From contig JAJZDL010000069.1 in the NCBI GenBank assembly GCA_021851465.1, positions 1-11,905 of the forward strand: DNA of 11,905 nt, given 5' to 3'. This stretch comes from Acidobacteriota bacterium. GTDB taxonomy: Bacteria > Acidobacteriota > Terriglobia > Terriglobales > Acidobacteriaceae. A model generated the notes under the pieces. The model was not told the origin of the DNA and did no database searches. It was given only the letters and a program-made list of their open reading frames with translations. The translations under genes and the position numbers were made by a program. Positions 1 to 8,701 of the stretch are shown piece by piece. Within the stretch, counting starts at the first letter, position 1, and each line of letters begins with the position of its first letter.

Positions 1-1
1 C

Positions 2-622
2 GAGATATTGGTCAAGCCGCTGAGCGTGGATACGCTGGTGCAGTCCATTCGCGAGCGGTTGACGACCGGAGCGCCACCAGTGCCCAGCGCAGTGGAGGAT
101 GTCGCCTGCATTTTGGAGCGCGAGACACTATCGACGATCGACAACTGGCTTCACTCAGTCCGGCTCGATACCGAAGCCGCCTTCGTTCCGCTGAAGGACG
201 AGGATCGTAGCGCGCACCTTCCGCAGCTCTTCCAGGACCTCATCTTCCGTCTTCGCTACCCGCTTCCATTAGGAACGCACGCGCTGGTTTCGGCTGCGGC
301 AGCCCAGCACGGGTTGCACCGCAGCCAACAGGGCTATACGGCCGCGATGTTGGTGGAGGAGTCGCGGATGTTGCAGGTGAGCGTCTTTCAGACGCTACAG
401 AACAACCTGAGCAAGATCGACTTCAGCCTGCTGCTGGTTGGCGTCATGTCCATCGCCGACGAGATCGACTCGCAGCTCGCGCAGCAGATGGCCAGCTACA
501 TCACGGAATCCGACTCCAAGCATCTTCAGCCGCGAGCGGTGCACGGGCACATGGGGCCGCCGACAGTGCCGCATTCGCCGGTTGACATTCGGACACGCAG
601 AAGCGAAGAACGATCCGCGTAG
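2..622 (+). CDS. Response regulator-like protein, C-terminal part (receiver-domain end plus RsbRD_N-like domain); 5' end outside window
   Basis: Likely a cytoplasmic signalling protein. The frame is open to the window edge and begins EILVKPLSVDTLVQSIRERL, the typical end of a CheY-like receiver domain: the conserved Lys-Pro (KP) before the last helix. I therefore treat the TTG at position 8 as internal. After a short linker, residues about 32-165 are helical, with motifs such as ILERETLSTIDNWL, LFQDLIFRLR and a long region ending ADEIDSQLAQQMASYI. This resembles the RsbRD_N domain found at the N-terminus of stressosome RsbR-type and some kinase proteins. The tail is charged and Pro/His-rich, ending RRSEERSA. 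The phosphoacceptor Asp is off the window. No DNA-binding or catalytic output domain follows, so output is probably by protein-protein contact. Receiver end: fairly sure. RsbRD_N call: moderate, made by eye. Confidence 0.7.
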   Translation, partial: EILVKPLSVDTLVQSIRERLTTGAPPVPSAVEDVACILERETLSTIDNWLHSVRLDTEAAFVPLKDEDRSAHLPQLFQDLIFRLRYPLPLGTHALVSAAAAQHGLHRSQQGYTAAMLVEESRMLQVSVFQTLQNNLSKIDFSLLLVGVMSIADEIDSQLAQQMASYITESDSKHLQPRAVHGHMGPPTVPHSPVDIRTRRSEERSA

Positions 623-670
623 AGCATTTCTCGCGATGATGCAGGCAGTCATACCGCCAGAAAATACGGT

Positions 671-705
671 GATTCTTCGCTGCGCTCAGAATGACAATTC
701 GCAAA
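671..705. repeat. Dispersed intergenic repeat, copy 1
   Basis: This 35-base segment, beginning GATTCTTCGCTGCGCTCAGA, matches 7040-7074 with only two mismatches. Its core is an imperfect palindrome with arms ATTCT and AGAAT. It sits between the convergent ends of the upstream regulator gene and secA. Repeats of the type ATTCTTCGCTGCGCTCAGAA are, to my knowledge, widespread between genes in acidobacteria and some other phyla. The function is unknown; a transcript-end or REP-like role is inference. Confidence 0.75.
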
Positions 706-711
706 GGGTGT

Positions 712-729
712 TGCGCTCAGAATGACAAT
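712..729. repeat. Partial second copy of the dispersed repeat, in tandem with copy 1
   Basis: The 18 bases TGCGCTCAGAATGACAAT are identical to 681-698. This gives a partial direct tandem duplication with a 31-base period. The left part of the element (ATTCTTCGC) is missing here. Confidence 0.7.
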
Positions 730-820
730 CCATTTTGTGTCTATACCAGTTGGAGAAAAGCTCTAGAAGGGCACGGAGGCGCGGCGAACGAGAGGGAAGC
801 AGGATGCCGCATCCAGCGGT

Positions 821-3838
<3,018 letters not shown>

Positions 3839-3846
3839 ACTAGGTA

Positions 3847-3852
3847 TCCTTC
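3847..3852 (-). promoter_or_regulatory. Shine-Dalgarno of secA
   Basis: On the minus strand this reads GAAGGA, eight bases before the TTG initiation codon. It supports translation from the non-ATG start. It lies inside the last codons of a short upstream frame (3840-3947) whose TAG ends one base before the TTG. Confidence 0.7.
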
Positions 3853-4002
3853 ATGGTTTCACGGGCATCGAAGAGGCCAAGTACAAGTTTACGCGATGTT
3901 TGCGGGCAAGGATAGGCGTGCCTTCGAGTATTGGCACTAATGGACATTTAATAAAGATTCACAAACCCGTTGCATCTTTCAGGAGGCCTGCATCGTATTC
4001 AT

Positions 4003-4040
4003 AAGCAGAACCGGATGTGGTTCCGCTCTGCAAGCAGAAC
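4003..4040. repeat. Short direct repeat (AAGCAGAAC x2) in the leader of the DUF4136 gene
   Basis: AAGCAGAAC occurs at 4003-4011 and again at 4032-4040. Between and around them, GAACC (4008-4012) can pair with GGTTC (4019-4023), and GCAGA (4005-4009) with TCTGC (4027-4031). It lies about 30-65 bases before the start codon. It could be a leader structure or a protein site, or chance. Confidence 0.35.
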
Positions 4041-4069
4041 GGCACCGCAATCCAAAAACTGGAGGGCCC

Positions 4070-4615
4070 ATGAAACCTATTGTGAAGATACTGGCAACCG
4101 CACTTTTCGTTGTTGCTATAGCCGGGACACCGATCCTGGCGCAGGCTGTGACGATCGACTACGACCACAGCATCAACTTTTTGAAGTTGAAGACCTATAC
4201 CTGGGGCAGCATCCACGCGACCGATCCGGGCGTGGAGGACCGCATCTCGATTGCCGTGAACCGCGATATGAGCGCACGGTATATGAACCTGGCGGGGAAG
4301 AACGCTGAAGTGACCGTTACCGCAGTAGATGCGTCGCAGAACCAGCAGGAGTATTCGGATTTTTACGCTGGATTGAACAACCTGGCCTGGCAGCGCCCAT
4401 GGGGCAGCGGCGGCTTTCTGGATACAGAGGCCACCTTGCAGGACGTTCCACTAAACACGCTGATCATCGATATGTACGACACCAAGACGCAGAAGCTGCT
4501 GTGGCGTGGAATGGTGAACGTTCCCTTGTCTGGCAGCGAGGACAAGAAAGACGATACGATCGATAAAGCGGTCACCCAACTGATCGGCAAGTACCCCCCG
4601 AAGTATTCCAAGTAG
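4070..4615 (+). CDS. Secreted DUF4136 domain protein
   Basis: 181 residues. MKPIVKILATALFVVAIAGT is a classical signal peptide (Lys near the start, hydrophobic core), with a likely cut after ILAQA (residue 26). There is no lipobox Cys, unlike many DUF4136 proteins, which are lipoproteins, so this one is probably soluble in the periplasm. The mature part shows the family pattern: YDHSINFLKLKTYTWG (31-46), DRISIAV (57-63), WGSGGF (111-116), then LIIDMYDTKTQKLLWRG (131-147), IDKAV (164-168) and a YPP near the end. The molecular function of DUF4136 is not known. The ATG at 4070 is preceded by GGAGG (4061-4065), 4 bases away. It is divergent from secA and shares the 231-base upstream region. The downstream neighbour is convergent, so this is probably a single-gene transcript. 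Confidence 0.88.
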   Translation: MKPIVKILATALFVVAIAGTPILAQAVTIDYDHSINFLKLKTYTWGSIHATDPGVEDRISIAVNRDMSARYMNLAGKNAEVTVTAVDASQNQQEYSDFYAGLNNLAWQRPWGSGGFLDTEATLQDVPLNTLIIDMYDTKTQKLLWRGMVNVPLSGSEDKKDDTIDKAVTQLIGKYPPKYSK

Positions 4616-4740
4616 AAGGAATTTGGGGTAAGTTGCCGCTAGCTGGCGTGGGCAGTACGGTAGCGCTGGGAGTGTGTGTTGTAGGCCAGTGCGTGCAGCG
4701 CTTCAGGGCACGCCGGCTTGTAATCGGCGCAGAAGGCAAC

Positions 4741-4773
4741 GGCCCGGCCATCTCCGTTGAGGAGGGCCGGGCC
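4741..4773. terminator. Strong GC-rich hairpin between convergent genes, probable bidirectional terminator
   Basis: GGCCCGGCC (4741-4749) and GGCCGGGCC (4765-4773) pair perfectly over 9 bases. Inside, CTCC (4752-4755) pairs with GGAG (4761-4764), with a 2-base bulge, leaving a 5-base loop. On the plus strand it is followed by AATTTATTAT, only a weak U tract. It lies 33 bases beyond the stop of the minus-strand esterase and about 125 bases beyond the DUF4136 stop. The U tracts are poor in both directions, so termination is inferred mainly from stem strength and position. Confidence 0.6.
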
Positions 4774-4806
4774 AATTTATTATCAAGCAACCGATACTGG
4801 ATCGGG

Positions 4807-5736
4807 TTATTTAGCTGCTGCGGGGGCCTGCGCGAGAGCTGGAGTCTGCGCGGGCAGCGGGATTTTTTCCTTGAGGTAGGCGACCAGCGGTGAGTGGGCC
4901 TCTTCGAGTGCGATGACCACGGACTGCGCATTCAACTCCGCTCCCAGGGCGCTGGTGTGGGTGTGGTCGATGGGAAAGAGGAGCGCAGACTTCTCCGGTC
5001 CCGTGGCCTCCAGGCGGTCTGCTTCGACGGAGGCCATGTCGATAAATGCGATGTGGTCTTCGTCGGCGATCTTCTTCATGATGGAGTTGAAGTTGGCCTC
5101 GCGCTCAATACGCTGCACGCCGTTGGCGTCCGGTTTCCAGATGTTGCGGATGGTCATGGAGAGAAACATGGGGGTCGCGCCCTTCGCCTCTGCATCGGCG
5201 ACGTATTTGCGGTTGTACCAGCCGTAGGTGTGGATGGTCTCGGTCTTGCCGGCGAGGACTCCTGTGGTCTGCGGCACGTCCTGCGTTCGGTCGCCGTCTC
5301 CGGGGAGCGAGCCGCGGGGTTTGTTTCCGCCGAGGTCGCCGCCATCGTTGTGCCCCCACTGGAGCATGACGAAGTCGCCGGGCTTCATCTCGGCGAGGAC
5401 TTTGTCCCAGAGGCCCTCGACCATGTAGGAGCGGCTGCTGCGTCCGGCGCGGGAGCGGTTGGCGACGTTGATTTTGGAGGTGTCAAAGTAGTGCGCGAGG
5501 TGGTCTCCCCAGCCGAGATCCATCCCGTTTCGCGCGGTGGAGTCGCCGACGATGAAGAGCGTGGGCAGGTTGGGATTGAGCGGTGTCTCTGCCGGAACGT
5601 TGAGCTGCGGAGGAGTGGGTGGCGCGGGCGGAGCGACGGTAAGTTGTTGCGCGCTGCAAGGCATGGCGCACGCGAGGGCCAGCACAAGCGAGGGGGCGAG
5701 ACGAGCGATGAGGGACGGTCGGATGGAGTTGAACAT
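4807..5736 (-). CDS. Secreted SGNH/GDSL hydrolase, rhamnogalacturonan acetylesterase-like (CE12-type)
   Basis: 309 residues. By homology it would remove acetyl groups from pectic rhamnogalacturonan or a related polysaccharide outside the cytoplasm. A signal peptide is visible: RPSLIARLAPSLVLALACAM, then CSAQQ, with a likely cut near residue 29. A Pro/Ala-rich linker runs to about 58. The SGNH blocks follow in order: FIVGDSTARN (Ser66 nucleophile), NRSRAGRSSRSY (Gly98, block II), LQWGHND (Asn130, block III) and PIDHTHTSALG (Asp257 and His260). The GDSTA and DHTHTSxxGA signatures are those of rhamnogalacturonan acetylesterases rather than generic GDSL lipases. The C-terminal tail is Ala/Pro-rich. 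The ATG start has no clear Shine-Dalgarno (minus strand reads AGGCTTCTTCA before it), but it gives the right signal peptide. It is divergent from a second secreted esterase at 5860. The exact sugar substrate cannot be read from the sequence. Confidence 0.85.
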   Translation of the reverse strand: MFNSIRPSLIARLAPSLVLALACAMPCSAQQLTVAPPAPPTPPQLNVPAETPLNPNLPTLFIVGDSTARNGMDLGWGDHLAHYFDTSKINVANRSRAGRSSRSYMVEGLWDKVLAEMKPGDFVMLQWGHNDGGDLGGNKPRGSLPGDGDRTQDVPQTTGVLAGKTETIHTYGWYNRKYVADAEAKGATPMFLSMTIRNIWKPDANGVQRIEREANFNSIMKKIADEDHIAFIDMASVEADRLEATGPEKSALLFPIDHTHTSALGAELNAQSVVIALEEAHSPLVAYLKEKIPLPAQTPALAQAPAAAK

Positions 5737-5790
5737 TGAAGAAGCCTAGCATTGCGTTCGAGCAGAAGTCTTGCAAAATCCGGCTTCGAT

Positions 5791-5820
5791 TTGAAGATCG
5801 TTCGCGCCGGGCTATACGAT
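5791..5820 (+). promoter_or_regulatory. Candidate sigma-70-type promoter for the esterase gene at 5860
   Basis: TTGAAG (5791-5796) and TATACG (5813-5818) are 16 bases apart; TACGAT (5815-5820) is an alternative -10 with an 18-base gap. Each hexamer matches the consensus at four of six positions. Transcription would begin near 5826, leaving a leader of about 34 bases to the preferred ATG. That also makes an upstream ATG at 5836 less likely. Confidence 0.4.
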
Positions 5821-5850
5821 AGTTGCCAGTAAAGCATGCGGGAGCACAAG

Positions 5851-5855
5851 AGGAG
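5851..5855 (+). promoter_or_regulatory. Shine-Dalgarno deciding the start of the alpha/beta-hydrolase gene
   Basis: AGGAG lies 4 bases before the ATG at 5860. The other in-frame ATG, at 5836, has no such site. The downstream start also gives a cleaner signal peptide (MRRLYFAVIMAVATI). Confidence 0.6.
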
Positions 5856-5859
5856 AGCG

Positions 5860-6957
5860 ATGCGACGACTGTACTTTGCTGTCATTATGGCTGTGGCGAC
5901 GATTGCGGCGAGCACGCTGGCCCGCGCGCAGGCGGCAGCGTCCACGCCGTCGTGGATGGACGCCGCAAGCTGGGCGAATGTGCATCCGGCGGCCACGCGG
6001 AACATTGTTTACGCGAACGTTCCGCTGATCGCCAATCCGAGCGCGAACCCAAATCCAGGGGTTGCGGGCGGCGGGATGCCGCGCGTACCGAACTCGCCGA
6101 CGGCCGCTCCGGGCACGCTCGATCTGCACCTGGATGTGTTGCAAGTGCCGTCTGCGAAGCCGACGCCGGTGGTGGTTCAACTGCACGGCGGCGGGTGGAT
6201 TCGCGGCGACCGTCCGAGCTCGTATGGGACTTTCAGCGCGCTGCTGGCGGCTGGGATGAGCGTGGTGACGGTGGACTATCGGGTTGGCAAGGAGGCGCCC
6301 GCTCCGGCGGCGATCGAAGATGTTCGCTGCGCGATGGCGTGGGTGAAGGCAAACGCCGCGCAGTACAACTTCGACCTGACACGGGTGGTGGTGTATGGCG
6401 CGTCTGCGGGCGGGCATCTTGCGCTGATGGCGGGCTACGCCCCGGCGTCGTTCGACCCACCGGGATGCACCGACCAGCCGAAGGTTGCGGCGGTGCTGGA
6501 CTTCTATGGACCGACGAACCTGGCGGAGGGCCTTACAGAGCACGGCAGCTCCGACTTCACGCACCAATGGCTGGGCATGGAGAAGCCGTTGGTCCCGTAT
6601 GCAGGCATTATGCCAGCGACCTCGGGGCCGGATATGTTTGCGAAGGTGAGTGACGGCGGGCGAGGACCGCGTTGGGCTGCACCGGATGCAGCGACGCTGG
6701 CGCGTGCCAAAGAGATGTCGCCGATGAGCTATATCCACGCGGGGCTGCCGCCGACGTTCATTGTGAACGGAGAGCGGGACCCGGCGGTGGATCCGACGCA
6801 GGACGCTGAGTTGAAGAAGGCCCTGGATGCGGCAGGCGTTCCCAACGGGCAGGACATCGTTCCCGGCGGCGGGCATGGAAATTTCTCCAGGGCGGAATCC
6901 GACAAGGCGATGCTGCTGTGCCTGGAGTTCCTGAAGGCGCAGGGGATTGTGCAGTAG
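5860..6957 (+). CDS. Secreted alpha/beta-hydrolase fold esterase (HSL/BD-FAE-like)
   Basis: 365 residues from the preferred ATG; an in-frame ATG 24 bases upstream is possible. The N-terminus MRRLYFAVIMAVATIAASTL is a signal peptide, with a likely cut after ARAQA, so it acts in the periplasm or outside. Catalytic features of the hormone-sensitive-lipase/feruloyl-esterase-like group: oxyanion-hole HGGGW (109-113), nucleophile elbow GASAGG with Ser182, acid Asp307 in VNGERDP, and His339 in PGGGHGNF. It probably hydrolyses small carboxylic esters or acyl groups on plant polysaccharides; the substrate is inferred only. It is divergent from the rhamnogalacturonan acetylesterase-like gene, about 120 bases apart, which suggests a shared control region and related roles. 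The downstream gene starts about 170 bases later, across a dispersed repeat, so it is probably transcribed separately. Confidence 0.85.
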   Translation: MRRLYFAVIMAVATIAASTLARAQAAASTPSWMDAASWANVHPAATRNIVYANVPLIANPSANPNPGVAGGGMPRVPNSPTAAPGTLDLHLDVLQVPSAKPTPVVVQLHGGGWIRGDRPSSYGTFSALLAAGMSVVTVDYRVGKEAPAPAAIEDVRCAMAWVKANAAQYNFDLTRVVVYGASAGGHLALMAGYAPASFDPPGCTDQPKVAAVLDFYGPTNLAEGLTEHGSSDFTHQWLGMEKPLVPYAGIMPATSGPDMFAKVSDGGRGPRWAAPDAATLARAKEMSPMSYIHAGLPPTFIVNGERDPAVDPTQDAELKKALDAAGVPNGQDIVPGGGHGNFSRAESDKAMLLCLEFLKAQGIVQ

Positions 6958-6977
6958 CGGTATGAGCGCCGGGGTAC

Positions 6978-6997
6978 AAGTGCAATGCGGCGCACTT
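6978..6997 (+). terminator. Small hairpin downstream of the esterase gene, weak terminator candidate
   Basis: AAGTGC (6978-6983) pairs with GCACTT (6992-6997) around an 8-base loop, 20 bases after the stop codon. Only one further T follows, so it is a poor intrinsic terminator by sequence. Confidence 0.3.
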
Positions 6998-7039
6998 TCA
7001 GTCGATAGTGCAAAACGCCGCGCCGTTAACACAATTGAG

Positions 7040-7074
7040 GATTCTTCGCTGCGCTCAGAAGGACAATCCGCAAA
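7040..7074. repeat. Dispersed intergenic repeat, copy 3
   Basis: Same orientation as 671-705, with two mismatches in 35 bases (ATGAC becomes AGGAC; AATTCGC becomes AATCCGC). It lies 56 bases before the M20 peptidase start. Confidence 0.75.
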
Positions 7075-7129
7075 TTTTCGATGAGAAGAACTGTTTCTGG
7101 ACAGGTCCTAACAATCGGTGGAGATGATG

Positions 7130-8593
7130 ATGTGCGAAGCAGCAGTGGATTTTGCGAGGAAGAACGGCGGACGCTTTGTTGAGGAACTGAAGGCGTTGCT
7201 GCGGATTCCGTCGGTTTCGACCGACCCGGAGCACGCGGCGGACGTGCGCCGCGCGGCGGAGTTTGTTGCGGCGGAGCTGCGGCGGATTGGGATGGAGAAC
7301 GTGCGGGTGGTCGAGACCTCGACGCCGGAGACGATCTTTGCGTCCAGCTCTGGCCCTGCGCAGTTGGTTGCGGAGCGGACGGGCCATCCACTGGTGTACG
7401 CCGATTTTCTGCATGCAGCGCCTGCGGCAGACGGAAGGCCTGCGACGACGGTCCTGCTCTATGGGCACTACGACGTGCAGCCGCCGGAGCCGCTGGAGGA
7501 GTGGATATCTCCACCCTTTGAACCGGAGGAGCGCGACGGCAACCTCTACGCGCGCGGCGCGGTGGACGACAAGGGGCAGATGTGGATGCATGTGAAGGCG
7601 CTGGAGTCTCTGCTGGCGACGGACGGCGGGCGGTTGCCGGTGAACGCGCGCGTGATTATCGAGGGCGAGGAGGAGGTTGGAGGGGAGGGAGTTGCTGCGT
7701 TTGTGCGCGAGCACCCGGAGGAACTGCGCGCGGATGTGGCCCTGGTGTCCGACACGGAGATGTTTGCGCCGGACCTGCCGACGCTATGCGTTGGACTGCG
7801 CGGGATGATCTACACGGAGATCGAGGCCCGGGGCGCGCGGACGGACCTGCACTCGGGGATATACGGCGGCGCGGCGCCGAACCCGTTGGTGGCGCTGGCA
7901 CAGATCGTTGCGAAGTTGAAGGACGAGTCGGGCCACATTTCGATTCCACATTTCTACGACCGCGTGGCCGCGCCGAGCGATGGGGAGCTTGCGACGTGGG
8001 CGGCGCTGCCGTTCGATGCGGAACACTATCGCAAGAAGGAGGTTGGATCGACTGCACTGACGGGCGAGGCTGGGTTTTCGATTCTGGAACGGACCTGGGC
8101 GCGGCCCACGCTGGACGTTCACGGCATTGCGGGCGGTTTTACCGGCGCGGGCGCGAAGACGGTGATTCCGGCGCGTGCGGTTGCGAAGGTTTCGATGCGG
8201 CTGGTTCCCGACATGACGCCCGCGGAGAGCTTCGCGCTGTACAAGTCTTATGTGGAGTCGATCTGCCCCGCTGGAATTACGCTCGACGTACGGCCGATCC
8301 ACTCGGGCGACCCCATCGTGGTGTCGACAGAGAACCCGTATGTGCGCGTGGCTACGTCTGCGATGCGCGCGGTCTTCGGCAGGGAGACGGTATTCGTGCG
8401 CGGGGGCGGGTCGATACCCATCGTCGGCGATTTTATCCGCGAGTTGGGCACGCCGACGCTCTTGATGGGATTCGGCCTGCCGGACGACAATCTGCACGCG
8501 CCGAACGAGAAGTTTCATCTGGCAAACTTCCATCGCGGCATTGAGTCGATCATTCGTTTTCTGGTGGGGGCCGGAGAGGCACAGGGGCAGTAG
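7130..8593 (+). CDS. M20-family metallopeptidase (dipeptidase-like)
   Basis: 487 residues; a cytoplasmic di-zinc hydrolase that by family cleaves dipeptides or related amide bonds. Metal and catalytic residues seen: LLYGHYDVQP (His113 ligand, Asp115), RGAVDDKG (Asp146 bridging ligand), EGEEEVGG (Glu181 general base, Glu182 ligand), SDTEMF (Asp208 ligand) and the late HAPNEK (His456). Between them lies the usual lid/dimerisation domain, with GLRGMIYTEIEARG and DLHSG, and then HGIAGGFTGAGAKTVIPARA. The pattern fits the carnosinase/dipeptidase branch (PRK09104-like) rather than DapE or ArgE. There is no signal peptide. The reading frame opens with GTG at 7118 and three consecutive ATGs at 7124, 7127 and 7130. 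I chose 7130 because GGAG (7120-7123) is 6 bases before it; the others sit too close. The coding strand is rich in G-ending codons, unlike the following ABC gene. Exact substrate unknown. Confidence 0.92.
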   Translation: MCEAAVDFARKNGGRFVEELKALLRIPSVSTDPEHAADVRRAAEFVAAELRRIGMENVRVVETSTPETIFASSSGPAQLVAERTGHPLVYADFLHAAPAADGRPATTVLLYGHYDVQPPEPLEEWISPPFEPEERDGNLYARGAVDDKGQMWMHVKALESLLATDGGRLPVNARVIIEGEEEVGGEGVAAFVREHPEELRADVALVSDTEMFAPDLPTLCVGLRGMIYTEIEARGARTDLHSGIYGGAAPNPLVALAQIVAKLKDESGHISIPHFYDRVAAPSDGELATWAALPFDAEHYRKKEVGSTALTGEAGFSILERTWARPTLDVHGIAGGFTGAGAKTVIPARAVAKVSMRLVPDMTPAESFALYKSYVESICPAGITLDVRPIHSGDPIVVSTENPYVRVATSAMRAVFGRETVFVRGGGSIPIVGDFIRELGTPTLLMGFGLPDDNLHAPNEKFHLANFHRGIESIIRFLVGAGEAQGQ

Positions 8594-8615
8594 CGCATAC
8601 GCGCGCACACACACG
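8593..8615. other. Strictly alternating purine-pyrimidine tract (possible Z-DNA-forming site)
   Basis: From the last base of the M20 stop codon, 23 bases alternate purine and pyrimidine without a break: GCGCATACGCGCGC followed by ACACACACG. CG and CA repeats of this kind favour left-handed DNA under negative supercoiling. Whether it does so in the cell is inference. Confidence 0.45.
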
Positions 8616-8691
8616 ATTGGCGCTTATTCTTTTGGAAGAGCAGAATCGCCGTGTTGCGCTCGAACGTACTATTCTTGGAACAGGACTGCCC

Positions 8692-8695
8692 GGAG
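8692..8695 (+). promoter_or_regulatory. Shine-Dalgarno deciding the start of the ABC ATPase gene
   Basis: GGAG lies 6 bases before the ATG at 8702. An in-frame GTG at 8651 would add 17 residues but has no such site, and it falls before where homologous proteins begin. Confidence 0.6.
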
Positions 8696-8701
8696 TTAGC
8701 G

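Noticed and set aside
802..814. GGATGCCGCATCC palindrome just after the secA stop, as a terminator
   Set aside because: Only five to six paired bases and no U tract on the minus strand; too weak to call.
3840..3947. Calling the short frame upstream of secA a SecM homologue
   Set aside because: It lacks a signal peptide and the SecM arrest motif and has low GC3; kept only as an open observation.
3924..3952. A possible promoter (TCGAGT ... TTTAAT, 17-base gap) toward the DUF4136 gene
   Set aside because: The -10-like TTTAAT is good but the -35 is poor, and the region is AT-rich, so chance matches are likely.
4633..4893. An 86-codon plus frame in the DUF4136/esterase gap
   Set aside because: It starts at TTG without a ribosome-binding site, overlaps the end of the esterase gene, has mixed third-position composition and runs through the hairpin. 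The minus-strand frame in the same gap looks more coding-like.
5812..7032. A 406-codon minus-strand frame opposite the alpha/beta-hydrolase gene
   Set aside because: Arg/His-rich shadow product. The plus frame has a signal peptide and a full catalytic triad.
7582..8544. A 320-codon plus frame inside the M20 peptidase gene
   Set aside because: Gly/Arg/Cys-rich out-of-frame reading. The M20 frame carries all metal ligands over the same span.
8594..8701. A dif site at the composition flip
   Set aside because: I looked for the usual XerC/XerD arms around an AT-rich centre and found nothing close enough.
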